Assembly (NCBI GenBank): GCA_025200525.1
Contig: CM045767.1
Location: 123,926,346-123,990,345, forward strand
DNA: 64,000 bases
From: Camellia lanceoleosa
Taxonomy: Eukaryota; Streptophyta; Magnoliopsida; Ericales; Theaceae
Reading direction: 5' to 3'
A program made the position numbers and the translations under genes. The notes under the pieces were generated by a model. That model had not been told where the DNA came from, ran no database searches, and saw only the letters and a program-made list of their open reading frames with translations. Shown here piece after piece: positions 1-9,688 of the stretch. Every line of letters starts with the position of its first letter. Position 1 is the stretch's first letter.

Positions 1-1
1 G

Positions 2-2131
2 CCGAGGTTCCAAATCTATGACGGTAAGTCAGATCCTAACTTCCATGTAGGATTATTTTTGAACTCGATGGCGTTATATAGTGGAAATGAGCCTCTGCTC
101 TGCAAAGTATTCCCTTCGTCCTTTGGGAAAATTGCATCGGATTGGTTCCACAAGTTACCAAAGGGATGTGTGAAGACTTGGGAAGGTCTGGCCGAGATGT
201 TTGTGGCCAGGTTCGTGACAAACAAGCTACAGCCATTACGGGTGGACGCATTAATGGCTTTAAAGATCAGCAAGGATGAAGGGCTAAGGGCCTATGCAAA
301 GAGATACTACGAGGTGTTCAACCGAATACCCGAATACAACCAGGAGGTAGCAGTCGTATCTTTTAAAAACGGCCTGAAGGAAGACTGTTCACTACGGAAA
401 TCTTTGGCAAAGACATTGCCAAAGAACATGGAGGAACTCATGGCGAGGATTGAAAAATATGCCCGAGCCGAGGAGGATACATCGGCAGCAAAGCAGGCCA
501 AACAGGAGCAACGGAATGACTCGCCGAAGCGAAGCCGAGGTAACAACACCTTCAGCAAGACGGAGATAGAGCTGAGGGCTAAACAAGCAGTAACAACCGT
601 GTTCCGCATTCCGATTCAAAAGATCCTAGGAAGAATAAGGAGCCAGCCCTACTTCCGAACGGCAGCAAGGGAACCGGGGGAATTTATGGGAAGAAACACG
701 GACAGACATTGTTCGTATCACAATGAAAACGGCCACACGACACAGGGTTGCAGAGCCCTGAAAGCTCACTTGGAAGATCTGGTGAGACAAGGCCACTTGA
801 GAGACCTTGTTGATGAGACCAGAACAAGGGAAGAACAGGCAAGACTGCCACAGGCGGAAGCGGCCCCGCCACCACCACAGCCTCGGGTAATAAATGTAAT
901 TCACTCCAAGGTGAATGAAAATGACATCCGGGGAGAAACCCAAAGAGTGAAGCACTTGCAGTACGTGAACCAGGTCGGACTAAAAAGACCTCGGCCAGAA
1001 GACTGCCAAGGTCAGATGATAACCTTCACTGAGGCCGACCTAGAGATGGTCCAGCACCCACATAATGATGCCTTGGTAGTATCCCTCCAGGTTGGGGAGT
1101 GCCAAGTAAAGCGCATCTTGATAGATCCAGGCAGCTCTTGTGACATCATGTACGTCAGATGTTACAAGGAGCTAAGCCTTCACCCCAACGACCTAGAGCA
1201 GTCGATTGGCCCGATGGTCGGCTTCAATGGAACGCCGACGTGGCCACTGGGGGCAACAAGCTTAGAAGTACAAGCAGGCACCAAGAAGATCAGGACCGAG
1301 TTCATTGTTATTGATACACCCTCACCATACAACATCATCATGGACAGGCTGTGGTTGCATGCAATGGGGGCAGTCCCCTCAACATTGCACCAACTACTGC
1401 GCTTCCTAACAGAGCATGGGATCGAAGAAATCCGAGGAGATCAACTGCAGGCAAAGAATTGCTCCATGGCAGCAATGAAGGCTACCTGCAATGTTCGAGA
1501 ACCAGCCAAAGCCGAGATTGAGGATGAGGATATGGAAGTCCTGGATGATGTCGGCAAGGAGCCGGCCGAGAAGAGTGAGGAATCACTAAAGAAAATTCTC
1601 GTCCAGGAGGGCGATGAGGAGCGCTTTTTTCTTCTCGGCTCAGGCTTAGCCGAGGAAGAGGAAAGAGAACTGGAAGCATTTTTGAGAGCAAACATAGAAG
1701 TGTTCGCGTGGACACCTTACGAAATGCCTGGCATTGACCCCGAAGTCACATGTCACAGACTGAACGTCAACAGGTCGGCTAAACCTGTGATTCAGCGAGC
1801 TAGAAGACCGACGTTGGTACACGTCGAAGCCGTGGAGGAAGAAGTTGACAGACTTTTAGAAGCCAGGGCCATCAGAGAAGTCAATTACCCAACATGGTTA
1901 TCAAACACCGTGGTGGTAAAGAAGAAGAACGGTAAATGGAGGGTTTGCGTCGATTTTACAAGCCTAAATAAAGCCTGTCCCAAAGACAGCTTCCCTCTGC
2001 CAAAGATTGACCAGCTGGTAGATGCTACTTTGGGACACGGAAGGATGAGCTTCCTAGACGCTTACAGGCGGTATCACCAGATAGCCATGTACCCCCCAGA
2101 TGAGGAGAAGACAGGGAAAAGGCTTCGGTGA
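2..2131 (+). CDS. Ty3/Gypsy gag-protease-RT polyprotein, partial
   Basis: The frame is already open at the left edge, so the true start lies outside the window. In order it encodes: a retrotransposon gag domain (about 2-400, ending in a basic linker); a zinc-finger-like CX2H...GH...C segment (about 706-760); an aspartic protease with ILIDPGSSCDI (about 1116-1150; the usual D-T/S-G is D-P-G); an acidic linker; and the N-terminal reverse transcriptase with KKNGKWRVCVDF and FLDAYRRYHQIAM (about 1915-2085). The stop at 2129 falls before the catalytic YxDD box, so RT is truncated and RNase H and integrase are absent. No in-frame stops or frameshifts occur over about 2.1 kb, unlike the decayed Gypsy element at 36-55 kb. 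The domain order fits plant Gypsy elements; a Tat-like lineage is an inference from the gag and RT style. Confidence 0.9.
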   Translation, partial: PRFQIYDGKSDPNFHVGLFLNSMALYSGNEPLLCKVFPSSFGKIASDWFHKLPKGCVKTWEGLAEMFVARFVTNKLQPLRVDALMALKISKDEGLRAYAKRYYEVFNRIPEYNQEVAVVSFKNGLKEDCSLRKSLAKTLPKNMEELMARIEKYARAEEDTSAAKQAKQEQRNDSPKRSRGNNTFSKTEIELRAKQAVTTVFRIPIQKILGRIRSQPYFRTAAREPGEFMGRNTDRHCSYHNENGHTTQGCRALKAHLEDLVRQGHLRDLVDETRTREEQARLPQAEAAPPPPQPRVINVIHSKVNENDIRGETQRVKHLQYVNQVGLKRPRPEDCQGQMITFTEADLEMVQHPHNDALVVSLQVGECQVKRILIDPGSSCDIMYVRCYKELSLHPNDLEQSIGPMVGFNGTPTWPLGATSLEVQAGTKKIRTEFIVIDTPSPYNIIMDRLWLHAMGAVPSTLHQLLRFLTEHGIEEIRGDQLQAKNCSMAAMKATCNVREPAKAEIEDEDMEVLDDVGKEPAEKSEESLKKILVQEGDEERFFLLGSGLAEEEERELEAFLRANIEVFAWTPYEMPGIDPEVTCHRLNVNRSAKPVIQRARRPTLVHVEAVEEEVDRLLEARAIREVNYPTWLSNTVVVKKKNGKWRVCVDFTSLNKACPKDSFPLPKIDQLVDATLGHGRMSFLDAYRRYHQIAMYPPDEEKTGKRLR

Positions 2132-2192
2132 CTAAAAACCATACTTTTGGCGACTAAAATTTTAGTCGCCAAAAGTACATTTTCTTGTAGTG
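2126..2192. mobile_element. CACTA (En/Spm-type) transposon terminus fused to the Gypsy fragment
   Basis: The stretch ends with TTTTCTTGTAGTG (2180-2192), the reverse complement of the CACTACAAGAAAA end typical of plant CACTA transposons. Just inside is a perfect 32-bp palindrome (2144-2175) built from CTTTTGGCGACTAAAA and its complement; sub-terminal repeats of this kind are usual for the superfamily. The opposite CACTA end is not recognised in the window. Either the Gypsy sequence lies inside a CACTA element, or a deletion joined the two. The exact junction (2121-2143) is not resolved. Confidence 0.65.
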
Positions 2193-3432
2193 ATTAAATT
2201 TAAAAATCACATAGACCGATTATTGTTTAAAAAAAATGATTTGATATAATTCGATCAATTTAGTCAATTTTTTTTTTTAAATTTACTTACATTTTTAGAT
2301 AATATTATACGCGATAAATTATATAATGGGATAAATAAATGCAAAACCAATTTTGAAATGGCTCTTGACTCTTTCATCACCTACCCCTCTATTTTAATTT
2401 AAATTGGTCGTCAATTAATGGGGTGCACTAGCTTTGAACCCTTCGAAGAAGGGATCAGATCAATACGTGTTGTCCTTTTACATTACGTTGAGAACATTGA
2501 TGAGGAAGGAAATAAAATGATTATATAAATCATTTTGAGAAAAAATATATTCCTTTTTTTTTAATAAATAAAAGAAAATAAATAAATTTTTTTCATATTT
2601 TATTTAATTAAATTACATTAAAAAAGAAAAGAAAAAAATTATTTCATATTATAATACAAAAATAACTTTTGATAAGTGTCATTTTTTTTAATATCCAAAA
2701 CGGCAATTTGAGTAGGAATGATAGGAAAATAGTAATTATTTAGCTTATTTTTTCTTTGATGCCTCATTTGTTTGAATGATAGAAAACTTTTTTTCAGAAA
2801 TTTTTTTTCCAGAATTTTTTTTTTATATATTTGGTGGTGGTAGTAGAATAAAGGTGGAGATAGAGCTGGAGGTGGTGATGATAGTAATAGTGATGGTGAC
2901 AATAACCGTGGTGACGATAGTGGTAGAGATGGGAATGACAGTAGTAATGTAGAGAAATTAGTATGATTTTAATCTGAAAAATGTTTTTTTTGAAAAACAT
3001 TTTTTGCTTTTGTAGGTTTGTTTTCTATTGATTATGAAAAATATTTTATGTTACTTTTAATTTTTTATTGTATCAAACACTAAAAAAATACAAAAAAATA
3101 TTTTATTTTTCACCCAAATAAATAGAATATCAATCTCTCCACTTTCAAAGATATTTAAATTAAAAATAATAAGATAAAACAAATTTCTATCAATTTTTGT
3201 TTCTACTTTACCATATTTCTCTTGTCATTATTTATCCAAAGAAATGATATGAACGAAAAGAAATGTATTTTGATTTTTAAACTCTAAATCAGGCCATCCA
3301 AACGAGGACTTTACTTTTAAGGAGTGAAGGAAAAGGATCGCTGAACCCCAACCCCGTTGTTTTTATGCATTTGTATAAATAAAAGTGAAAGGGGCCATTG
3401 AACCCCAACGTTGACGTTATTTTTATTTGTCA
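2193..3432. other. AT-rich spacer
   Basis: No gene is supported. The stretch is mostly A/T homopolymer-rich, with a purine-rich GGT/GAT trinucleotide run at about 2834-2950 that explains the histidine- and proline-rich antisense reading frames there. The phrase GAACCCCAAC occurs in two similar contexts near 3343 and 3397, a short local duplication. Confidence 0.6.
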
Positions 3433-3433
3433 T

Positions 3434-3478
<45 letters not shown>

Positions 3479-3487
3479 ATATATATG
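3433..3487. repeat. (TA)n microsatellite with a GTGTGT interruption
   Basis: An alternating TA run is interrupted by ATG and GTGTGTG. Simple sequence repeat. Confidence 0.9.
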
Positions 3488-4108
3488 CAAAGTGAAAGGT
3501 GTAGGTAGGTCTGATCAAAAAAAAAAAAGAAAGGTGTAGGTAGGGGATAAAAAAGAAAAGAAAGAACAGAAAGTGAGGGTTATTGGGGGTTAGGGATTGC
3601 ATCGATAATATGTGGGAGGAAGAAGAGGAACAAATTCGGGAGTGCGGGGGGTCAGATTCCGTATGGGAGAGACTGAGGAACCAACCCATCTACTCACCAC
3701 CACCACCGTCTCCCTCCTCCGGGAAAGTTTTCCTCATCTCTCCACAATTCTTCTTCTCACAACCACCGCCGCTCACCCCCCAACTCCACTTCTCACCACC
3801 ACCAACTACCTCCGTCCTCATGTCTCCATATCTCGACTTCTCAGCAACTACCTCCGTCCTCATGTCTGCATCTCCCGTCTTCTCATCAATTCAAGTATTG
3901 CCCCCCCTCCAATCCCTAATCGTAACAAATGTGCCTGAACTTAGAGGCCAAATCAAAGGTGAGACCCCTCTCTCTCTCTCTCTCTCTCTGTTCACATTGC
4001 TTTCGCTTACATTTTGGTCAAATTTTTGGAATTTTTTTTTTCACCGGTTAAAATATCGAAAAGATTACTTTTTCTTTTTATACCTCGTGTGAGGGTAACA
4101 TGATCGTA
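3488..4108. other. C/T-rich low-complexity stretch; possible but unproven exon
   Basis: A plus-strand frame is open over about 3583-4092, but its product is Ser/Pro/Thr-rich with no recognisable domain. It contains a 42-bp tandem duplication and a (CT)n run at 3967-3988. A possible 5' splice site (AAAG|GTGAGA near 3957) precedes the CT run, so this could be an old 5' exon or UTR. I see no downstream partner exon and do not call a gene. Confidence 0.35.
3803..3886 (+). repeat. 42-bp tandem duplication
   Basis: Two adjacent copies both begin CAACTACCTCCGTCCTCATG, at 3803 and 3845, with few differences. The 42-bp period is a multiple of three, so the open frame is kept through both copies. Confidence 0.75.
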
Positions 4109-4813
4109 GGGTCCGTTTGTTTGATGCATTATCTTGGATGTGATTTTGTTTAGTTGTTATTTAGGTAGATATATAAGATAAATTTTAAATTGTATTTGTT
4201 TATAAATTAGAGTAATATTTTTAGTTGATTGGAATTAAATTTGTAAATTTACGTAAAAAAAATCTCAAAATGTATAATACGTTATTTTATTATTTTGTAA
4301 AGTGGGGATAAATTAATAATTTCATGGGATTGGATTGTGAATCCTTGGAGCATCTCTAACAATCTTTCTTTCTTTTTCTTTTTTTTTCTTTTTCCAAATT
4401 TTAACTAGAAAGTGTATTTCCTATTTTTAAAAATTACTTTTTCAATTATCATCTTTAATAATACTCTCTACTTTTCCTCTATATATTTTAAATATTTTTA
4501 AAATATATAATTTTTTAATCTTTTTTTTATTAAAAATATTTTCCGAAACTTTCTTCTCCCTTCTCTACCATCTGAGAAAAGGACAAGGGACAAGAGGAAA
4601 AAATGTTTTTTAAATTATAGGTAAAGAAGGAGTTGAGTATGGCGATTATTGAAGAAAATTATTATGTGTTTCACTCTTTAAAGTTGGGCAAAAGTGAGGA
4701 TAAGAGACTATTGAGATGCTCTATACCTCCAATGGGATTGGTAGTTCTGCTATTGGGTGGGATTAATAGTTCAGCCTAACAATGTTGTTGCCAATTAACC
4801 AGCCAAACATGCC
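4109..4813. mobile_element. Probable hAT-like MITE with another MITE nested inside
   Basis: The left end reads GGGTCCGTTTGTTTG. The right end, reversed, reads GGCATGTTTGGCTG. These are imperfect inverted ends of the hAT-like GG..CGTTTG type. No clear 8-bp target duplication is visible, so the boundaries are provisional. The middle (4348-4722) holds a second inverted-end element. No coding capacity is seen. Confidence 0.35.
4348..4722. mobile_element. MITE with GAGCATCTC ends
   Basis: The left end GGAGCATCTCTAAC and right end TTGAGATGCTC are inverted copies of a GAGCATCTC terminus that recurs in this window (also 62468-63231). The interior is AT-rich and non-coding. Confidence 0.5.
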
Positions 4814-5357
4814 ATATGTATGGCTTATCTATTTATTTATTCTACTATTAAAAGGGAACACTACTTTTGGTATCATAAAGTCATTTCTAAAAAACTTTTT
4901 TCATTTTTTCCTAAAATGATTTTAACTTGTTACACTTATATCAGTTTTAATTAAGAATAAAATGATAAATTAAAATATCAATTCCACTTTCCACTTCCCA
5001 CTCTCCACGTCTAAAGTAGTTACAAAAGTTCTAAAACTTCATTGTGTCTTCGCTGTATTTTGCATGTTTTTTAACTTTTGTAGATATATTTCCTGACAAT
5101 GCTCTGCTTCCGACCCAGTGGCACTCTAATGACGTGACAGTTTGTGATTAGCTGAAATTCAAAAAAAAAAAAAACTGTTTTGCACCCATCAGCAAGGACC
5201 CAGCACCCCCCACTGGATTTTCCTTACTACATCACACAAAAGGAACTTTATACAAGTAATGAAAGATATATGTACTTAAAATAGTGTTTTTATTCAATTT
5301 TGTAGGATATTTCTGATAGTATACTTGAATCACATTTTCGTAACAATAATAAACTAT
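4814..5357. other. AT-rich spacer
   Basis: I see no gene. A short C-rich patch (about 5105-5215) containing GTGGCACTCTAATGACGTGACAG and a poly-A tract stands out from the AT-rich background, but I cannot assign it. Confidence 0.5.
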
Positions 5358-5787
5358 GCTTGGTTATTATTTTTCAAAAATATTTTTAAAAAAATTCTAC
5401 TTTTTTATTTTCCGTGTTTTTTTTGTTTTTACTGAATTTTTTAAATATTTTTAAGCAATTTTTTTTAATTTTTAAACATACCTAACATATATATATCTAA
5501 AAAATAAAAAAAAATTTGAAAAAAAACCTTTTAAAAATTTACTAAATACCAAAAATACAAAAAAAAATACAAGAATTCAATATATTTTTTGTATTTTTAT
5601 GTATTTATTAATTTTTAAAAATATTTTTTCACAAATTTTTTATTTTTTAGATACATCTAAGTAAGGTGCATCTAAAAAAGTAAAAAAAATATTTAAAATT
5701 TTAAAAATATTCACTAAAAACAAAAAAAATACGAAAACTAAAAAACTCAGTTTTCAAAAAATTTAATTCAAAAAATTCAAACCAAGC
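5358..5787. mobile_element. AT-rich MITE family, copy 1 (GCTTGGTTT ends)
   Basis: Inverted ends GCTTGGTT (left) and AACCAAGC (right) enclose AT-rich sequence that is partly self-complementary, with the internal motif TAGATACATCTAAGTAAGG. The same internal order is seen at 8783-9183 and, more diverged, at 7920-8222. No coding capacity. Confidence 0.6.
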
Positions 5788-6102
5788 ACACTGAATGATT
5801 TAGAGCTCTAACACCACTAGTGAGGTAAAAAAAAAACAGAAAAAAGAACAGCACATACTGTGGCAGTGGATGGGATGGGTGAGTGGGATCCGCTGTCACA
5901 TTATTAGAGCCACCACTAATTAATGGTTAAAGCATTTTTATTTTTGTAATTAATTTTTCTGACCCCACTGCGCTGTTATTTGTCCCCCCCCTTTTTTTTT
6001 GTTTCTTTTTTTTTGGCTCTGTGTTGAACTTTAAGATGTTCTGATCTAACTTCTTTTTTTTTTGGGTGTGATTTTAAAAAGAAAAAAATTATCTTCTGTC
6101 AT
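5788..6102. other. Spacer with CACTAGTGAGG and GAGCTCTAA motifs
   Basis: No gene is seen. AGAGCTCTAACACCACTAG near 5801 and ATTAGAGCCACCACTAATTA near 5903 form a loose inverted pair about 100 bp apart. A loosely similar arrangement occurs near 18040-18165, so this may be a small MITE remnant. Confidence 0.35.
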
Positions 6103-6111
6103 TTTTATTTT

Positions 6112-7901
6112 AGGACAAATTACATAAATAGTCCCTATAATTTGGAACTCGTGTCACTTTAGTCTTTTTTTTTTTTTTTTTTTTTTATCAGCAAAGAAAA
6201 TTTCATTAACAGCATGAAATTAAAGGTACAGGAAGATGACATGCATCGAGAGAGATTCGGAAAGTACAAAATACCCCTACTACTGCTACTCGCATCCATA
6301 CAACCAACCCCTTGGCCTCACGTTTTTTTTTTTTTTTTAAACAGAACAAATAAAAAAAGTTAAGAAGGACTTAACTAGAAAATAAAATACATGAAATCCC
6401 ACAAAATCAACCCACCAAAACACCTAAGCTCCTCCTGCATTCCTCTTTTCAACAAACTAAAATTTCTATTCCAACATCCAAACTGCTGCACTCTATTCAA
6501 CCCAAAAATTTTATTCACCTTTGCTGCACTCCCAAAATTCTTTTCCAACATCCACCCACACCTATTCTTTTCCAAGACACATCCAAGCTGCTGCCCATTC
6601 TTGATTTGGCCGAATGCCACGGAGCATGTCTTGAAAATTTGGCTCAGATTTGAGTGGCCATTTGGCTGGGAAGCGACTTCATCAATAACAGACCATGATG
6701 CTTTTATTGTCTCAAAGCAACTCTCACTAGCTTCTAGAAAAAGGATACATGAAACCCAACAAAGTCAGCCCACAAAGACCCAAAACCAAAGCTGCTACTC
6801 CTCCACGCCCACCTGCTATTAAAAAACTAACTATACCGCCCAGGCTATTTTTTGAATATAAAACTTTTCACCAGCTTCAACTCCCAACGCCCACCTGACA
6901 ACTTCCAATGCCCAACGCCCACCTACTCCTATCTGCTGCATCTATTCACCAGCTACATCTTTTCACCAATCTGCTGTACGCTCCTCTAGCCGAAAGACTT
7001 CCATCTCCATGGCTGGAAAATCTGCTACACCCACTGAACACAGCTTGATCACCATAGCCACTGGAAAATCTGCTACTACTGCTAAAGCTTTTCAAAGCTC
7101 CTGCTGCTGCACGCTCCTACCAGCTTGATCACCATAGCTACCAGCTTAATCACCTACCTGCTGCACACTCATCTGCACCTACCGAGCTTGATCACCACGC
7201 CAAAACCCACTTCCACGGTCTGAAACTTCTACACTGATACAAAACTCCGAGCACTCCGAATACACCCGAGACCGATCAACACTCATGACAACAAGACCCA
7301 CTACCAACTCCACTTCCATGATTTTTCAATTGTGACATATTTGACCTTGAATTTTGAATCTTGTTCCAAATAAGGATAATTGAAGATATTATTGTTTAAT
7401 TTCAAAGGCAAAATCGTTAATTTAATAAAATATAAATTAATTTGACAAAAATTATGTCAAAAAAATATTTTTAATTTTTTTAAAATTATTTTTATCCACC
7501 AATGATAAAATTATATAAAATTGATAAAAATTAATAAAAATTACATGATTAATTTTTTAAAATTAATTTTACATGATCATCATCCAAACACATAATAAAA
7601 ATTAATTTGGTAAAAAAATAAATAAAATGTCTAAAAGATTTAGCAATTTTACATAATTTTATTTTTAGTGGGTAGAATTAATTTTTAAAAATTTAAAATT
7701 ATTTGTTTGACATTTAATTTTGTCAAATTAGTTTATATTTTATCAAATTGACGATTTTACCCTTGAAAAATCTAATGATATCTTCAATTGTCCTTATTTG
7801 AAATAAGATTCAAAATTCAGGATCAAATATGTCACAATTGAAAAGTCACGGACCAAAGTGAAACAAGTCTCAAACTATAGGGACTATTAGTGTAATTCAC
7901 C
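6112..7901. mobile_element. Mutator-type long inverted-repeat element, copy A, with 9-bp TSD
   Basis: The left arm starts AGGACAAATTACATAAATAG. The right arm, reversed, starts GGTGAATTACACTAATAG and continues in register through TAGTCCCTATA...CACTTT(A/G)GTC. After an insertion in the left arm (about 6166-7318), pairing resumes: 7319-7440 matches the reverse of about 7740-7860. The 9-mer TTTTATTTT flanks both sides (6103-6111 and 7902-7910), matching the 9-bp duplication of Mutator-like elements; it is low complexity, so on its own weak. No transposase is encoded. Confidence 0.65.
6166..7318 (-). mobile_element. LINE-like (non-LTR) insertion in the left arm of copy A
   Basis: Read on the minus strand, the insertion ends with TTAATGAAATTTTCTTTGCTGAT followed by a poly-A tail (poly-T at 6168-6186 on the plus strand). 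This looks like the 3' end of a plant LINE or a processed sequence. A second A-rich tract lies at about 6322-6337. The body holds loose internal duplications such as GAAATCCCACAAAATCAACC against GAAACCCAACAAAGTCAGCC, and repeated CAGCTTGATCACC. No reverse transcriptase is readable, and no clean target duplication was found. Confidence 0.45.
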
Positions 7902-7919
7902 TTTTATTTTATTTAATTT

Positions 7920-8222
7920 TATATTTGAGTTAATTTTTTTTAGATGCACCTAAATGATAAAAGTATATGTGAAGACATTTTAAAAAAATGACCCTCCAAA
8001 AAATGTGCATAATTTTTATTATTTATTATTTTTCTTTAGTATTTTTTTTCCAGATTTGTTCACATATATTTACTTTTTAAGTGTATCTATATTTATATTA
8101 GATGTATTTAAAAAGTAGAATAAAAATTCACTAAAATATGAAGAAAAAAATTAACTAAACACCAAAAAAAAAATTTACAAAATGTAAGAAGCCTAAAGCA
8201 ATTTTTGAAAACTAAACCAAGA
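7920..8222. mobile_element. AT-rich MITE family, diverged copy 3
   Basis: It contains TTTAGATGCACCTAA near the start, AGATGTATTTAAAAAGTAG internally and TTTTTGAAAACTAAACCAAG at the right end. These are the same landmarks, in the same order, as the copy at 5358-5787. The boundaries are approximate. Confidence 0.4.
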
Positions 8223-8782
8223 AATTTATACCACAATTCCTGAGGCAGCAAACTAATGACAATGTATTTTATAAAATGTTTCTATAAAGTTCAATTATCC
8301 ATAATGATGAATTTCAATCTAATTTTACATTTTTGATTTAATATGAATAATAATTTTATAAAAAACTTTAATTTATTTATGCTTATATTTTTTAATTATA
8401 CAAATTATGAATATATTATATTAAACAAAGTCATAAATCACAATTAGATCAAAAGAACTATAGCATAAAATTCATCATTTTCAATTATTTGAAATTATGA
8501 TTTTTATTTTTATAAAAAAATGTGGTTAACAATTCAAAAGACACAATTTTAGTATAATTCCATCAATACAGTTATGAAAATTAATATTGCGATAGATTCA
8601 TATATATCTCAATGCACTTTTAATGAGAAGGGTAAAATTAAAAGAGGAGGGGGGGGGGGGGGGAATACTATTATGGAAAATTTAATTTTTTTATGAACAA
8701 TTTATAGATAATAGAATTTAGTTATCCATATTCGAATTTCATAGGATTCAATGGTAATTGTCAAAACAAAATAAAACATTCG
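8223..8782. other. AT-rich spacer with a 15-G tract
   Basis: No gene is seen. A homopolymer of 15 Gs at 8649-8663 in otherwise AT-rich DNA is the only notable feature; its length may be affected by sequencing or assembly. Confidence 0.6.
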
Positions 8783-9183
8783 TTTGGTTTCAGTTTTCAG
8801 AATTCATTTTTTCTGAAAATTTTACTAATTTGTTTTCTATATATTTTTATTTTCATTGAATTTTTTAAAATATTTTAAGCCATTTTTTTAGTTTTTAGAC
8901 ACTTAACATAGATACACTTAAAAAGTACAATATTTGTGGATTTTTTTTTAAAAAATTCACTAAATACAAAAAATACTAAAAAAAAAATTAGTACATTTTT
9001 CGTATTTTTTTTTGTATTTATTAATTTTTAAAAATATTTTTTCATAATTATTTTATTATTTAGATACATCTAAATAAGGTACATCTAAAAAAGTAAAAAA
9101 AATTGCTTAAAATATTCACTAAAAATAAAAAAATACAAAAAACAGAAAATTTAATTTTCAAAAAATTGAATTCAAAAAATTAA
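8783..9183. mobile_element. AT-rich MITE family, copy 2, abutting an RWP-RK exon
   Basis: The left end TTTGGTTTCAGTTTTCAGAATTC pairs with the right end, where TTTTCAAAAAATTGAATTCAAAAAAT lies at about 9156-9181. The internal order matches the copy at 5358-5787. Its right boundary meets coding-like sequence of an RWP-RK remnant at about 9184, so it apparently interrupts that exon. Confidence 0.55.
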
Positions 9184-9440
9184 CATTTTGGCAGTAAACT
9201 TGAAGCTGTTGCAAAGAGTTTTGGAGGTAAGATTCTACACTTAATAAATGGAAGCTGCAAATCTTGTTTTTTATTTTTTATTTTTGGTTTTGGTTTTGCT
9301 TTTGAACCTTTTAGTTCTTCTACCAAGTAGAAGCTGTATTGATTCCCTTATCTAGATTCTTGCTCGTGCAGTTAGCAAATCTACATTGAAGCGCAAATGT
9401 AGATGGCATGGGATCTCCCAGTGGCCATTTCAACCAGTAA
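9184..9440 (+). pseudogene. Broken RWP-RK domain remnant (duplicate of the NLP exon pair)
   Basis: Two exon pieces are visible. At 9185-9226 the frame reads HFGSKLEAVAKSFG and ends at a GGAG|GTAAG donor. At 9372-9438, after TCTTGCTCGTGCAG, it reads VSKSTLKRKCRWHGISQWPF. Together they match the first and second halves of an RWP-RK domain, split at the same codon and phase as in the gene 0.8 kb downstream; parts of the intron also resemble the downstream intron. The signature RWPxRK is degraded to QWPFQP, and the 5' half of the domain is lost where the MITE begins. It is therefore non-functional as a DNA-binding domain. An origin by tandem duplication of the downstream locus is inferred from position and phase. 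Confidence 0.75.
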
Positions 9441-9688
9441 CTCATATTTTTATTTCTATTTGTCAATGCATTTTATTAGTCGTAATTATAAGGAAAGTAA
9501 TAATTTTCTCACTAATGAATTGTGAAATCAGATCGATTACATTGCCATGTGGTTTTTAAAATCACTAAATTTATTATGATTAAATTTTCATTTTGACAGA
9601 TTTCTAGCTCTTTTAATGGACATCTCAATGATTGATATAGCTAGAATTAATGTTTTTTTTTTCAATGAACTTCTGTTTGGTAAACTAG

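Noticed and set aside
3583..4092. 169-codon plus-strand frame
   Set aside because: Ser/Pro/Thr-rich low-complexity product containing a tandem duplication and a CT microsatellite; no domain or partner exon.
6391..6822. 143-codon plus-strand frame
   Set aside because: Lies antisense inside the LINE-like insertion; product is Ser/His/Phe-rich with no family resemblance.
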